A DNA stretch of 64,000 nt from Lonicera japonica (GCA_021464415.1 JAKCWG010000744.1:62001-126000); one strand, 5' to 3'. Positions 46,944 to 59,205 are shown, counted from the first letter of the stretch. Made by a program: numbers and translations. The notes: generated from the sequence alone by a model not told the origin.

Positions 46944-47816
46944 TGATGGTGTCAAAATCTAGAAATAGATAATTAACCAATCAATAAGCGAATATCGGTG
47001 AATAAAAAATACATGCGGCGCAATGATGAACACATGACTTTTTTTTTAAGGTAGGTTCCCCCGGTAGCGCTTATGCTATTCCAGTGGTACGTCCTCCTTT
47101 TGTGTGTGCTTGTTTTGTATTAGCTCAAAGGCGATCAATTTGGAAGATAATACAATCTACCAACTTCTCTCTCTATAATTTCCTTAATTCTATTTATAAG
47201 TATAGAATTAGGATTACAAATATTTCAACAGAATAAATAATAAACTGTATAGGAGAGATAGTGTATAAGGGTTGTTGGTATTTTTTGGAGTATGAAAATA
47301 GAGAGTATAAGACCCTTTTATTTTTTAAGGGTATGAAAAGAGAGGGTATAAGACCCTTCTATTTCTTAACAAAATATATAGGAGAGAAAGTGTATATTTT
47401 TGGTGAGGAGAATTGTGTGTTCGCTTGGCTTATTTTTTGGTGTATTTTTGGTGTATGTTTCTTTGTGTTTTTGCTGTGTGTTGAATGAATGAATGGTGGG
47501 AGGTATTTATAGGTAAATGGAGTTAGGTGAGATAATTATTTAAAGGAAAGTGTGGAATATAATGGAGTGGGATAATTATTTAAAGGAAATTGTGGAATAT
47601 TATGGAGTGGGATAATTATTGAATGGAGTGGGATATTTCTTTAAAGAAAAGTGGAGAATATAATGGAGTGGGATAATTATTGAATGTAGTGGGATATTTA
47701 TTTAAAGAAAAGTGTGGAATAAAAAAGAAAGTGGAGAATATTATTTTTGTAGGTCAATGGTAAAATTATTTTTTTTACTTTTATAGGCCAATGGTAAATT
47801 ATTATTTACCCCATCA
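46944..47816 (-). repeat. 3' LTR of the LBD-carrying element
   Basis: 873 bp, matching 50906-51797. It contains a variable tandem of GTGGAATATAATGGAGTGGGATA...TTAAAGGAAA units (47530-47720) whose copy number and phase differ between the two LTRs. Confidence 0.92.
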
Positions 47817-47830
47817 ATTGCCCCCTATCC
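47817..47830 (-). other. Polypurine tract of the LBD-carrying element
   Basis: Minus strand GGATAGGGGGCAAT directly before the LTR start TGATGGGG. Confidence 0.75.
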
Positions 47831-48731
47831 TTATCATTTAGCTCGGATGAGCTGATTGGTGAGGATATCTTTCAACCTGGGAGCTAGTAGTAGCTCTGAG
47901 CTCTGATGTTCGTGATGTCTTAAGCCCGAATCCTTCGTAGGTGAACAAGATCGATAATTCAATGCTTGTGTTAGGTCTTTTCCCTTTATTAGAAATCTTT
48001 TTCAAAGAAGACGGCGTGAGAGCGGGCGCTTGTCGAGGAAGATAATCACGGGGAGAGCTCGAATAACCGATGTGTAGGGCTTTGTTAGCCCTTGACCATA
48101 AGTTTGTGGAGCTCGGAACATTAACGTGTAAAGCTAGCTAGACTTTGACCATTAGTCTTAGAGTTTTAGAACATCATTGTGTAAGGCTGGCTAGACGTTG
48201 ATCTCCAGTCTTAGTTCAAGGAAGCTAGATCTCGGATGCTAGTCGTTGAGCTCGAAACATCAATGTGTAGAACTCGTTAGACATTGGATGCAAGTCGTAG
48301 AGCTTGGAACATTAATATGTAAAGCTCGCTATACTTTTGGTCATAAATAATTTGATTTTACTCGGGCATTTTCCAACTCTTTATTTCATATACACATATA
48401 TATATATTTTCTTTTTTCTTTTCTTTTCTTTTTTTTTTTGCACCTTTCTTTTCTTCTTTTTTTTTGTCGACCCCTTTCGGCGGATTTTTTTTTTAGATCC
48501 TCCCTGTCGGAGGCTCCCCTCTCTCTCTCTCTCTCCTTTTCAGATAGGTTTCCCTTCTCCCTTCTTCCTCTTCATCTTCTTCTCCCTCTTCATCTTCCTC
48601 TCACTCTTCATCTTCCCCTTACTTTTCATCTTCCTCAAGACCCAATTCATTTTTTCCATCACCATCCCTTTCTTCCAACGCCATTTCTCTCTTTTGTAAT
48701 ACAGTTTCTTTTACAAAAATAAACCAAGATA
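47831..48731. other. Interior left of the LBD gene, with ~60-bp repeats
   Basis: 48050-48345 holds about four degenerate ~60-70-bp units of a GCTCG(G/A)AACATTAA(C/T)GTGTAAAGCT...AGTCTTAGAG type. 48400-48720 is a pyrimidine-rich tract with TATATATATA at 48395, possibly the old promoter and leader of the LBD gene. Frames rich in Phe or Leu-Pro here reflect the C/T composition. Confidence 0.6.
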
Positions 48732-49562
48732 ATGTCGAACACTCACCGTTTTACAGGTCCTCCATGTGTGGTTTGCGCTTATAGCCACAAAAGATGTCCT
48801 CTATCTTGCGAATATGCCAAAATTTTTTGAAATGTGATTGATCGTCAGGATTATCACACAATCTTCACTATTTTTGGGGTGAGGAACGTTGCATCATTTT
48901 TGCAAGATGTCCCCGAAGATCGGCGCCTTGAGACTCTCAATTCATATCTTCTTGAAGCCATGGCGAGAATTGAGAATCCCATTAGAGGTTGTACTGCTCT
49001 CCTTGCTTCTCTTGAACAGAAGGTGGAAGAGTTACAGGCACGGGTGACGGCTTTGGAGGCTCGATCAGAAAGGGGGTTTTCTTGCGTTAACCCGTTATAT
49101 TCCTTCGCTCCTCCTGGAGGTTCCTCGAGATTTCCTTTGTCGGCAGAAAATAACATGCCTACTGCTATTCCGACTACCATGAATCTTCCAGAACCTGCTC
49201 CCGAAAGTTTTTTAAGGCTCCTTATGTCAGCAGAAGAGATTGCACCTAAGATCCCTCCGCCTACCGTGAATCTTATAGAAAACGGGACTTTTCTGTCTGA
49301 AATGAATTTGCTGTCATTTTCGAATCCATCCTATGACCAGGCTACCTTGGACTCCGTTTACCAGGCTGCCTCGAACGGTTTTTTATCGCAATCTTCGCTA
49401 GATGGTTTTGTTGCGGATTTTTCCGAAACAACGGGCCCTGACTGGATAGCTTTAGGGGATATTCGCCTTGATTTTTCTGATTATTCTTCTTCTGATTTAA
49501 GTACTATTTTGAATTTTGGTCCTGATGATCTTCAGATTCTTCGGCCTTTTTTGAGTGACTAG
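48732..49562 (+). pseudogene. LOB-domain (LBD/AS2) transcription factor, captured copy with one stop
   Basis: ATG at 48732 opens a 276-residue frame with one in-frame TGA at 48828-48830 (codon 33) and TAG at the end. Residues 12-26 are CVVCAYSHKRCPLSC, the C-x2-C-x6-C-x3-C zinc motif of LBD proteins. After the stop comes FTIFGVRNVASFLQDVP, then EDRRLETLNSYLLEAMARI and ENPIRGC, the conserved GAS-type block, and a leucine-zipper-like coil (LLASLEQKVEELQARVTALE). The acidic C-terminus (DLSTILNFGPDDLQIL) could be an activation region. No intron. It lies antisense inside an LTR element, so it is a transduplicated host gene. Apart from the TGA it is uninterrupted, suggesting recent capture or past selection. 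Confidence 0.85.
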
Positions 49563-50885
49563 ATAATATGCACCTCTAGTGAGGGCTTTGTATAAACGTT
49601 ATGGAGATGTTCCACTTGCGATTTGTTTAAAGCATGGCCTTTATATGTTGATAGCAATTTTTTCGAAATCCTTGGTTTCTTAAAAGGAAAATTTATTCTT
49701 TTTGGCTAAGTCTTGAGTAGAGTCATGCCCCCTTCTGACTTAGGCAAATTCTAACAATTTTCTCATTTAAGTCATTGGTTTCTTAAAAGGAAAATTTGTT
49801 CTTTTTGCTAAGTTTTGAATAGAGTCTTGCTCCCTTCTAACTTAGGCAAATTGCTAAGTTTTGAGTAGAGTCTTGCTCCCTTCTAACTTATGCAAATCTT
49901 GACAATTTTCTCATTTATTACCAAGGTTTCTTAAAAGGAAAATTTGTTCTTTTTTTGCTAAGTCTTGAGTAGAGCCATGCCCCCTTCTGACTTAGGCAAA
50001 TTCTGACAATTTTCTCATTTATTACCAGGGAACGTCAAAATCTTGGTCTCTGACCAGTGGTGCAGCAGTAGATGATCATTCTCAACCAGGTCTCTTTGGG
50101 TTGAGGTGGTCCTGCTGTTGTTTGATAGACTTCAAAATTATATTCATCTTTGTGGAAGTTTGGTATCCGCTAAGAATTTCTTTTTTGTGGTTTGTTGGAC
50201 GAACTTGATAAAAATTACATTCAATTGTAATTTTTTTTGAAGCTCATCAATTTTACCTACAATAAAGATTATTGATCGTAAGAAAATGATACAACTTTAG
50301 ATATATTAAAACAAAGAGAAAAATCATATATTAGTTATTAAAAGAAAAAAATAACTTATCTCTTCTTTTGGGTTTTATCCCCTTGGGTAACCAGATTTTT
50401 GAATAATTATGCACCTGTAAATATTGAGCTACGCCTGCAAGATTTTCGCATTTTTTGTTGCAGCAACTTTGTATCCCCATTTTGGACCCCGAGATGGACG
50501 AATTTGAAAAAAGCTTGAACTGAAAATTGTAGATCTTGAAATTTTCTTCAAAATGGACTCCAGAATCGTATGATTTTGAGTTTTGAGCACAAAGTTATAC
50601 GCCTGATAATATTGAGTCACCATAGGCCTGCGGGATTTCGTTTTAGAAAGTTTGTATCAAAGTTTTGAACCCCGAGATGGCCGGATTTGAAAACGGCTTG
50701 AACTGAAAAGTTGTAACTCTTGAAATTATCTCCAAAATGAACTCCAGAATCACATGATTTGGAGTTCCGAGCAAGAAGTTATGCCCCCGAGAATATTGAG
50801 CTATGTAGGCCCGCGGGATTCTAAGTTTTTTCACCGAAAATTCACTTGTAATTTCTAAAGAACGAGAGCTTCAGAGAGCTTATCG
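49563..50885. other. Interior right of the LBD gene, two tandem-repeat sets
   Basis: 49668-50026: three to four copies of a ~115-bp unit (GGTTTCTTAAAAGGAAAATTT...CTAAGTCTTGAGTAGAGTC...CCCTTCTGACTTAGGCAAAT). 50405-50825: two copies of a ~205-bp unit (ACCCCGAGATGG(A/C)CG(A/G)ATTTGAAAA...AACTGAAAA(A/G)TTGTA...CTCCAGAATC). No coding frame recognised. Confidence 0.8.
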
Positions 50886-50905
50886 TTCCCACAGACAGCA
50901 CCAAC
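50886..50905 (-). promoter_or_regulatory. Primer-binding site of the LBD-carrying element
   Basis: Minus strand TTGGTGCTGTCTGTGGGAAC abutting the 5' LTR. It is close to the TTGGCGCCGTCTGTGGGAA type seen in many plant Gypsy elements. Confidence 0.8.
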
Positions 50906-51797
50906 TGATGGTGTCAAAATCTAGAAATAGATAATTAACCAATCAATAAGCGAATATCGGTGAATAAAAAATAAATGCGGCGCAATGATGAACACATGAC
51001 TCTTTTTTTAAGGTAGGTTCCCCCGGTAGCGCTTATGCTATTCCAGTCGTACGTCCTCCTTTTGTGTGTGCTTGTTTTGTATTAGCTCAAAGGCGATCAA
51101 TTTGGAAGATAATACAAGCTACCAACTTCTCTCTCTATAATTTCCTTAATTCTATTTATAAGTATAGAATTAGGATTACAAATATTTCAACAGAATAAAT
51201 AATAAACTGTGTAGGAGAGATAGTGTATAAGGGTTGTTGGTATTTTTTGGAGTATGAAAATAGAGAGTATAAGACCCTTCTATTTTTTGAGGGTATGAAA
51301 AGAGAGGGTATAAGACCCTTTTATTTCTTAACAAAATATATAGGAGAGAAAGTGTATATTTTTGGTGAGGAGAATTGTGTGTTGGCTTGGCTTATTTTTT
51401 GGTGTATTTTTGGTGTATGTTTCTTTGTGTTTTTGTTGTGTGTTGAATGAATGAATGGTGGGAGGTATTTATAGGTAAATGGAGTTAGGTGAGATAATTA
51501 TTTACAGGAAAGTGTGGAATATAATGGATTGTGATAATTATTTAAAGGAAAGTGTGGAATATAATGGAGTGGGATATTTATTTAAAGGAAAGTGTGGAAT
51601 ATTATGGAGTGGGATAATTATTGAATGGCGTGGGATATTTATTTAAAGAAAAGTGGAGAATATAATGGAGTGGGATATTTATTTAAAGAAAAGTGTGGAA
51701 TAAAAAAGAAAGTGGAGAATATTATTTTTGTAGGTCAATGGTAAAATTATTTTTTTTACTTTTATAGGCCAATGGTAAATTATTATTTACCCCATCA
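50906..51797 (-). repeat. 5' LTR of the LBD-carrying element
   Basis: 892 bp, pairs with 46944-47816 at offset 3962. The LTRs differ at few sites apart from the tandem-unit length change. Confidence 0.92.
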
Positions 51798-51802
51798 GCA
51801 AC

Positions 51803-52481
51803 AAAATCTCATAACAAAGAATTTAGTGGCATATATATATACATATCATAACAAGGAATTTAGTGGCATGTGTAATGTTGCTTTTGCATTTTTTTTCAAA
51901 TCTCTATAACACCTTTTTACAAAGAATTTAGTGCCATATGTATTGTTGCTTTTGCATTTGTTTTCAACTCTATAAAAGTTTGTGGTGTTTTTTTCGTTCT
52001 TTGTTCTTTGATTCCTCTACTAATCTGCTTCAACACGATTACTTTATGGCTTTTTGCTTTCATTTGGCTCCTCGGCTATGTTACTATCGGTTTTCTTTTT
52101 TCCTTTTCTATCATTACTAAAGAGGGCAATGTATAATTTTTTATTGTAAAAAATTTGATGATCATTGATCACTATATTAATTTTACTAAACAGACTTTTA
52201 TATAATAAACATGTGTTTATATATATATATATTAAACTGGAATTAATTGTGTACTAATTGAGTTTTAGAAGTACCAAAATACAGTTATATCTATATATAT
52301 ATGGAGAGTGAATAGAAGCATTATTTTATGTACAGTGGATCAATAATATATATAATGTAATTGTTTTGAAACTTCTTTGGATTCTACAAACTCCTTGAAT
52401 ACTTAACCTACATATTTGTTATTTTTCAATTGTTATATGAAGCATTATAAATTGCAATATGACTTCACCTTTGGTACTCCA
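51803..52481. other. Helitron middle segment
   Basis: No gene. Three diverged copies of an ACAA(A/G)GAATTTAGTG(G/C)CATATGT...TTGCTTTTGCATTT unit at about 51810-51962. Carries the CTCCA target copy of Copia-3 at its right edge (52477-52481). Confidence 0.55.
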
Positions 52482-53813
52482 TGTAGGGAATTAAGGCAGT
52501 AATCATGCATTACATACACTAATTTCTGCACTAATCATTAAACCCTAGGATTTATATTGTTCAATAAAAATCGATAAAAGACATACTTTGTATGAGATTT
52601 CGAATTAAAGGTGATGAACACGGTGGATAGAACCTTCTGTTGTTGTCATTCTAGCGTAGAAAATACAACGCCTCTACGGTATGCACACACGAATGAGAAC
52701 AGATCCTTGCTTGGTGTACTAGCGCCTTTAGGGTTCTCACACCTATTTCGTTTTCTGCCTCTATAACTCACCTTAGACGGCCAAGAAGAACAACGGTTCC
52801 CTTTTAAAGGGGAACCCTAGTAAGAAACCCTAAGCAACAAAACGAATTAGGCCCAGGTCCAACTTGGCCCGTTTTTCAATTCGTTTTGATCCAACTCATT
52901 TTGGTGTGCGATCCTATAGGTTTATACTCTTTGGCAGTATAATTAAAAGCCGTTTTATTATACGAATAGTAAGCGGTCTCTAGTAAAACATTACTACTAC
53001 CCGAAGGGTATAAAGGTCAAAACAACACAACCTTAAATTGATATTCCACATATTAACTCCTTTTGTCAACCGATATCTAAATTGAACACAATACTAGGCA
53101 AGAGTCATTCTTGTATAGTTCAATCTTTGTTTCTTGATCTCTAAGTATAATTAATCTAATACAAATGACACCTCATTTGTGCATGGCCATGCAAATATTA
53201 ATTATACTTATCAAGGGGCCCAAAGATATTTCTCTCATTATATGAGAGTGACAAATCCCATCTTGATCAACCACATACCTCTACATAGTTTATAGTATGC
53301 TTGATCATCATCTTTATAATTACCCCGTCAAGAGCAACGTTTGATGATGCCTGACACGCTAATCCCTATGTTGGTAACCGTGACGATCTCAGGTTTGAGG
53401 ATAATACGATATCACTAATGGGGAACATCACTGATGACATTATATAACACTCCTCGCAGTGTCCCCAAAACGGGTCGGTCCAACACTTTGTTCCCTAACA
53501 AGTATCAATGTGTTCAGCTTGATATCTCCATATCCATGACTTGTGGAACATAGCCATCAACTAACCCATACTCTAATTATTATATCAATGTGATCCTAGA
53601 TTATTGATAAATGATTAGGGATATTTAAATAATATTATTATAACATTACTAGCATCCCACAATCAAGTCACATACTTGATGAACTAATATTAATATATAT
53701 TATTTATTAGAGAATATAAAGTAAAATGAAATAAACTTTATTAATGACAATAAGCATAAGATATCTAAGTACAAATCATAATCTATGAATAGTCCTAGGA
53801 CATATCTCTTTCA
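52482..53813 (-). repeat. Copia-3 3' LTR
   Basis: 1332 bp, ending in ATCTCTTTCA followed by the polypurine tract complement GTCTCCCACTTGTAC (53814-53828). Confidence 0.93.
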
Positions 53814-53827
53814 GTCTCCCACTTGTA

Positions 53828-56800
53828 CTAGGACCATTCATTCATAAAACGAATGCCTAGTGCACTAAAATGACGATCATGTTTAGATTGAGAAAGTGGC
53901 TTAGTCAAAGGATCAGCTACATTCTCGTCTGTGGGAACCTTGCATATCTTTACATCACAATTATTGATAAACTCACGAATGAGGTGATAACGTCTCTCAA
54001 TATGTTTGGACTTTTGGTGCGACCTTGGTTCTTTAGCCTGAGCAATAGCTCCATTGTTGTCACAATACAAATCTACTGGATTGGTGTTACTAGGAATGAC
54101 ACCAAGTTCAGTGATAAACTTCTTTATCCATACTGCTTCCTTTGCTGCTTCTGAAGCAGCAACATATTCAGCCTCTGTTGTAGAATCAGCAACTGTAGCT
54201 TGCTTAGAACTTAAGTACTTGAGGGTATTCTTGCCAGCAGTCCAGTGACTCTCACCTGGATCTGACTGGTATCTGCTAGTCACGGTCAATGCACTTGCTA
54301 CATCGGGACGAGTACACAACATAGCATACATGATAGAACCTATAGCCGAAGCATACGGGATTCTACTCATGCGATCTCACTCATCTTATGTCTAAGGACA
54401 CTGAGTCTTGCTGAGTGTTGTGCCATGTGTCATTGGTAAGAACCCTCTCTTAGAGTCTTGCATGCTAAACCTACGTAAAACTTTGTCAATGTAGTTACTT
54501 TGACTCAGTCTTATTAGTTTTCTTGATCTATCTCTATAGATCTTGATTCCTAATATGTTCGCCCAAATCTTTCATTGAGAAACATTTTTCCAGCCGGGTC
54601 TTAACAGACTCAAGCATAGGAATATCATTCCCAATGAGTAGTATGTCATCTACATACAATACCAGAAAGACTATCGCGCTCCCACTAGTTTTCTTGTATA
54701 CATAAGGTTCCTCTTCGTTCTTTATGAAATCAAACTCTTTGATAGTTTCATCGAAACGAAGATTCCAGCTCTGAGATGCTTGCTTAAGACCATATATGGA
54801 TCTCTTAAGCTTTCATACCTTGTTAGCATTTCTTGGATCGACAAAACCTTTAGGTTGTGTCATGTACACATCCTCTTCAAGGTATCCATTGAGGAAAGCA
54901 GTTTTGACATCCATTTGCCATATTTCATAGTCATAATATGCGGCAATGCTTAAAAGGATCTGGATTGATTTAAACATGGCAACTGGTGAAAAGGATTCAT
55001 CATAGTCAATACCATGGATTTGTCGATATCCTTTTGCAACCAATCGAGCTTTATAGACATCGATCTTTCCATCTTTATCAATCTTAATTTTGAAAACCCA
55101 TTTGCAACCTATGGCTCTACAGCCATTTGGCATGTCAACCAAGTCCCATACTTGATTGTCATGCATGGATTTTATTTCGGATTTCATAGCTTCTAGCCAT
55201 TTCTCGGAACTAGAGCTCTCCATTGCTTCTTTGAAAGTCAAGGGCTCATTGTTGTCTAACAACACTATGTCTTGCTCATCTGAGACGAAAAGTGATAATC
55301 TCTCAGGTTCGCGACGTGGCCTATTTGACCTTCGTAAGACTATAACTTTTTCAGGAGTTTCTGCAACTATTTGCATACTTTGTTGAGGCTCTTCATTAAG
55401 ATCGTTACTATCATCTCGAATTTCTTCAAGATGTATCGTGCTCCCACTGTTCTCTTTGGAAAGAAATTCTCTTTCTATGAAAACTCCATTCCGAGCTACA
55501 AACACTTTGTTCTCGGTTGGACTATAGAAATAATATCCTTTAGTTTTCTTAGGATATCCTACGAAGAAGCATTTATCATATTTGGGTTCCAATTTAGTTG
55601 TGATTAGTCGTCTGACGAAAACGTCACAACCCCAAATCTTCAGAAAAGACAGACTTGGAACCTTTCCAGTCCATAACTCATAAGGTGTCTTTTCTACAGC
55701 CTTAGATGGAGATCTGTTTAGTGTGAATGTTGCAGTTTCAAGAGCATATCCCCAAAATGATATTGGAAGAGATGTCTGACTCATCATTGATCGAACCATG
55801 TCTAACAGTGTTCGATTTCTCCTTTCAGATACACCATTCCATTGTGGTGTTCCTGGTGGAGTAAGTTGAGAAACAATTCCACAACTCTTAAGATGATCAT
55901 TGAATTCTTGGCTTAAGTATTCTCCTCCTCGATCTGATCGAAAAGCTTTAATAGTCTTGCCAAGTTGATTTTGTACCTCATTTTGAAATTCCTTGAACTT
56001 TTCAAAAGATTCCGATTTATGTCTTATCAAGTAAACATAACCATATCTACTGAAATCATCAGTAAATGTGATGAAGTACTGATATCCTCCTCTGGCAGTT
56101 GTGTTTAGTGGTCCACATACATCAGTATGAATGAGGGCCAAAAGATCACTTGCCCTATCATTGTTACCATTGAAAGGGCTCTTAGTCATCTTCCCCAATA
56201 AACAAGATTCACATCGTTCAAAAGACTGGAAATCAAATGAATTTAGAAGACCATCTTTATGGAGCTTCATCATGCGTTTCTCATTTATATGGCCTAAACG
56301 ACAATGCCATAAATAAGTAGGATTCGAATCATCAGACTTGATTCTCTTGTTACTTACGTTATAAACAGGTATTTCAAGATTTAGAATATAAAGACCATAC
56401 AATAATTGTCCAAAACCATAGTGCATATTATTCAAAGAAAATGAACAATGTTTGTCCTTAAAATTGAATTTAAAACCTTCTTCGTCTAACAAAGAAATAG
56501 AAATAATGTTTCTGCTAAAAGCAGGCACATAGTAACAATTATTCAATTCTAAAATCAATCCTGAAGGCAAAGGAATCTCAAATGTTCCTACAGCTAGAAC
56601 GGCAAATTTTGCTCGATTTCCAACGCGTAGGTCCACTTCTCCTTTAGCCAGCTTCCTACTCCTTTTGAGTCCCTGTACAATTGCACAAATGTGAGATGCA
56701 CTTCCAGTATCTAATACCCAAGAAGTAGAAGAAGCTGAACTAACATTTACTTTTATAACGTAAGTACCTGAAGACGAAGGGGCTAGTCCCTTCTTTTTGT

Positions 56801-57635
56801 CGTCAAGATATTTCTTGCAGTTTCTCTTCCAATGACCCTTTTCATTGCAGTGAAAACATATCATTTCAGCTTGTGGATTAGGCTTGGGCTCAGAATTTTT
56901 CTTCTTGTTGTTCCAGTTCTTAACTGGAGCTTTACCCTTGCCTTTGGCATTGGACTTTCCTTTGCCATTTTCACCTTTCTTGAAACTCTTTCCCTTTTGA
57001 ACCATCAAAACATTATTCTTACCTTTCTTAACAATGTTCTACTCAGCTGTTTTCAGCATCCCATGCAGCTCAGTTAATGTCCTTTCTAGGCTGTGCATAT
57101 TGAAGTTCATAATGAAACCATCATATGACTCAGGCAGCGACTAGAGAATGACATCAGTGGCCAACTCTTGGCTAATGGTTGTCCCTAACCTTTCTAAGTG
57201 ATCAATATACCCAATCATTTTGAGTACATGAGGACTGAATGAGCCTCCCTCGGGAAGCTTGCATGAAAATAAAGACTTAATAATCTCGAAGCGTTCGACT
57301 CGAGCTTGTTCCTGAAACAAACTCTTCAGTTCCTTAACCATGTCGAAAGCATTCATATTTTCAAATTGCTTCTGCAGATCAGCATTCATGCTAGCAAGCA
57401 TGAGACATGAAACATCTAAATCATCATTTAGATGCTTCTAATATGCATCTCTCTGTGCACGAGGGGCATTAGCTGCCAATTCTTCAGGAATAGCATTTTC
57501 AAGGACATAATCTTTCCTCTCCTGCTTGAGAACAATTCTCATATTCCTAAACCAGTCTATGAAGTTGGTTGTATTTAGTTTTTCCTTCTCAAGGACAGAT
57601 CGCAACGAAAAAGCGGTTGTGTTATTGTTCGTCAT
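53828..57635 (-). pseudogene. Copia-3 gag-pol polyprotein, broken by stops and a deletion
   Basis: ATG at 57635 (minus). Gag (SLRSVLEKEKLNTTNFIDWF) has TAG stops at 57438, 57141 and 57039. From 57008 the frame is open for 731 residues: CCHC knuckle CFHCNEKGHWKRNC, protease WVLDTGSASHIC, and integrase (WHCRLGHINEKRM, HTDVCGPL, FRSDRGGEYLS, WNGVSERRNRT). RT start (YEIWQMDVKTAFLNGYLEED) follows, to a TGA at 54813 where KV(C)KLKRSIYGLKQ is expected. The YVDD motif lies near 54645, with a frame change near 54555. RNase H lacks its first part: KYL is joined directly to SSKQATVADSTTEAEY, so the first catalytic Asp is absent. It ends at 53828. Confidence 0.93.
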
Positions 57636-57639
57636 CTAT

Positions 57640-59192
57640 CTACAGAAAAATAACATATGCACACATTTAATATGCTTATTTTAAAAATTCCTACTATGTC
57701 TTACATGCAATTGTCCCAATAGGACATAGTAGGTCCAAGATCCATATTACACAAGGTATTAAGAAAGCTTTGGCTTTTCACTTAAACTTTGTTAATTAGG
57801 TAAGCAACATTTGTTAATTACATTCTATGCAACTCTTGGTTTGTTGAGTTTTACATCTTATGTTTCGGCTTCTCAACACTTTGCCTCAAGGCCCAAAACC
57901 GTTTTGATGGCCTTGTGAAATCAAACCAACACTTTTCTGACTTATGGATATCCGACTTCCATACTATTAATTTTATGATGATCTAAGATAACCCCGCTTT
58001 GGCAGGCTTCTTCTATAATAATCATAAAATTAATAGTTATCAGTATTGGAAAGGCACAAATAATTTATTTTGTTCTAGGGACATAATTATGCAATCTCAT
58101 AATAATACAACAGAATATTTAAACAAGCATAAAGCAATAAATATTTGATATAGCATGGCCAAAGATTTAAAGCTACTAATTAACTTTGCTCTCCATCCTT
58201 TGTAGCTTTGGACACTCCAAAGTTCTTGGTTATTTTCTCTTGTGATAAGGGATCCTCCATCTTCTATGCGAGGTAATATACAAATATTGTACAGCCTAAT
58301 ACAAGAGACTAGTAATATAAAATTACATTGCAAAACACAAAACGACACGCATGCCGTATTTATATATTACAAAAATACAAGACGACACGCAGGCCATATT
58401 TAGTTTGGCCATACTATATCACTATTAATTATAATCCTGGAATTTAGTATTATCCCATAACACAACATATAACAAACACTCATAAATGCAAAAATTGGAT
58501 TTAATCAATTATTAAATAAACATTAAGGGGTCGAGGGGCAACGCCCCCACAGGGTTTAGGGCAGCTCCCCAACGGGGTCCGGGGGGGACACCCCGGCAGC
58601 AGTCCAAGAGAATCACACCTCTACGACCATGGAGAATTTGAACGATTTCAAATTATTTTCTCCAGAAACGTGTCTAATCTTATCAGACATATTCGTTTAG
58701 ATTAATCATATTAATCTGCCCTATCTCATTAATCAAATTAACGTGAAGAACCTTATAGCCGTGATCTTATCAGGTCTATCACGATTGCGTAAACCCTAAT
58801 AGAATGATTCTAACATGCTAAACATGATAATTGCGGAATTAAAATCATGACTGCATAAATATATTAATCGAATAACATCCCAAAACATGAACCCTAATCG
58901 AAACTGTTTTAACAGAATCATGAACATGTCGATAACAGTCATCAAGTAATCACGTTTTTTGACATATCAGATCTCTATTAATCAGATTATAAAAAGACAC
59001 ATCGTATATGTAGACTGATTGACGAAAACAAAAACATGATATAGAAAACGATTAACTCATTAATCAATATTAATAAAACCTAGCATGATACTCTAATCCG
59101 AATATGATATTAATCGAAATTAAACAGGAACATATCTTCATGTTATAAAACGACAATAATCATAATCAAAAATTAAAGAACAGTAAAACCTG
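57640..59192 (-). other. Copia-3 leader with GC-rich hairpin island
   Basis: About 1.5 kb between primer site and gag. AT-rich except for 58525-58610, which holds three small perfect GC stems: GGGGC-AAC-GCCCC (58535-58547), CCCC-AAC-GGGG (58567-58577) and CCGGGG...CCCCGG (58579-58596). Also present are two near copies of AAAACACAA(A)ACGACACGC(A)(T/G)GCC(G/A)TATTTA around 58331-58400. No gene. Confidence 0.7.
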
Positions 59193-59204
59193 CCTCTGAT
59201 ACCA
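59193..59204 (-). promoter_or_regulatory. Copia-3 primer-binding site
   Basis: Minus strand TGGTATCAGAGG one base from the 5' LTR start at 59206. Initiator-methionine tRNA type. Confidence 0.92.
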
Positions 59205-59205
59205 C

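Larger units (their letters stand above)
46944..51797 (-). mobile_element. Non-autonomous LTR element carrying a captured LBD gene
   Basis: A 4854-bp element flanked by GCAAC copies (46939-46943 and 51798-51802). LTRs of 873 and 892 bp begin TGATGGTGTCAAAATC and end TTTACCCCATCA. Minus orientation is set by the primer site beside the right LTR (TTGGTGCTGTCTGTGGGAAC, 50905 to 50886) and the polypurine tract GGATAGGGGGCAAT beside the left LTR. This kind of primer site is common in plant Ty3/gypsy (Tat-like) elements. The 3.1-kb interior has no gag or pol. It holds a LOB-domain gene on the opposite strand and three sets of tandem repeats. Confidence 0.9.

Noticed and set aside
48337..48722. Phe-rich and Leu-Pro-rich frames of 94-120 codons suggesting membrane proteins.
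   Set aside because: They arise from a long C/T tract upstream of the LBD frame, with no family features.
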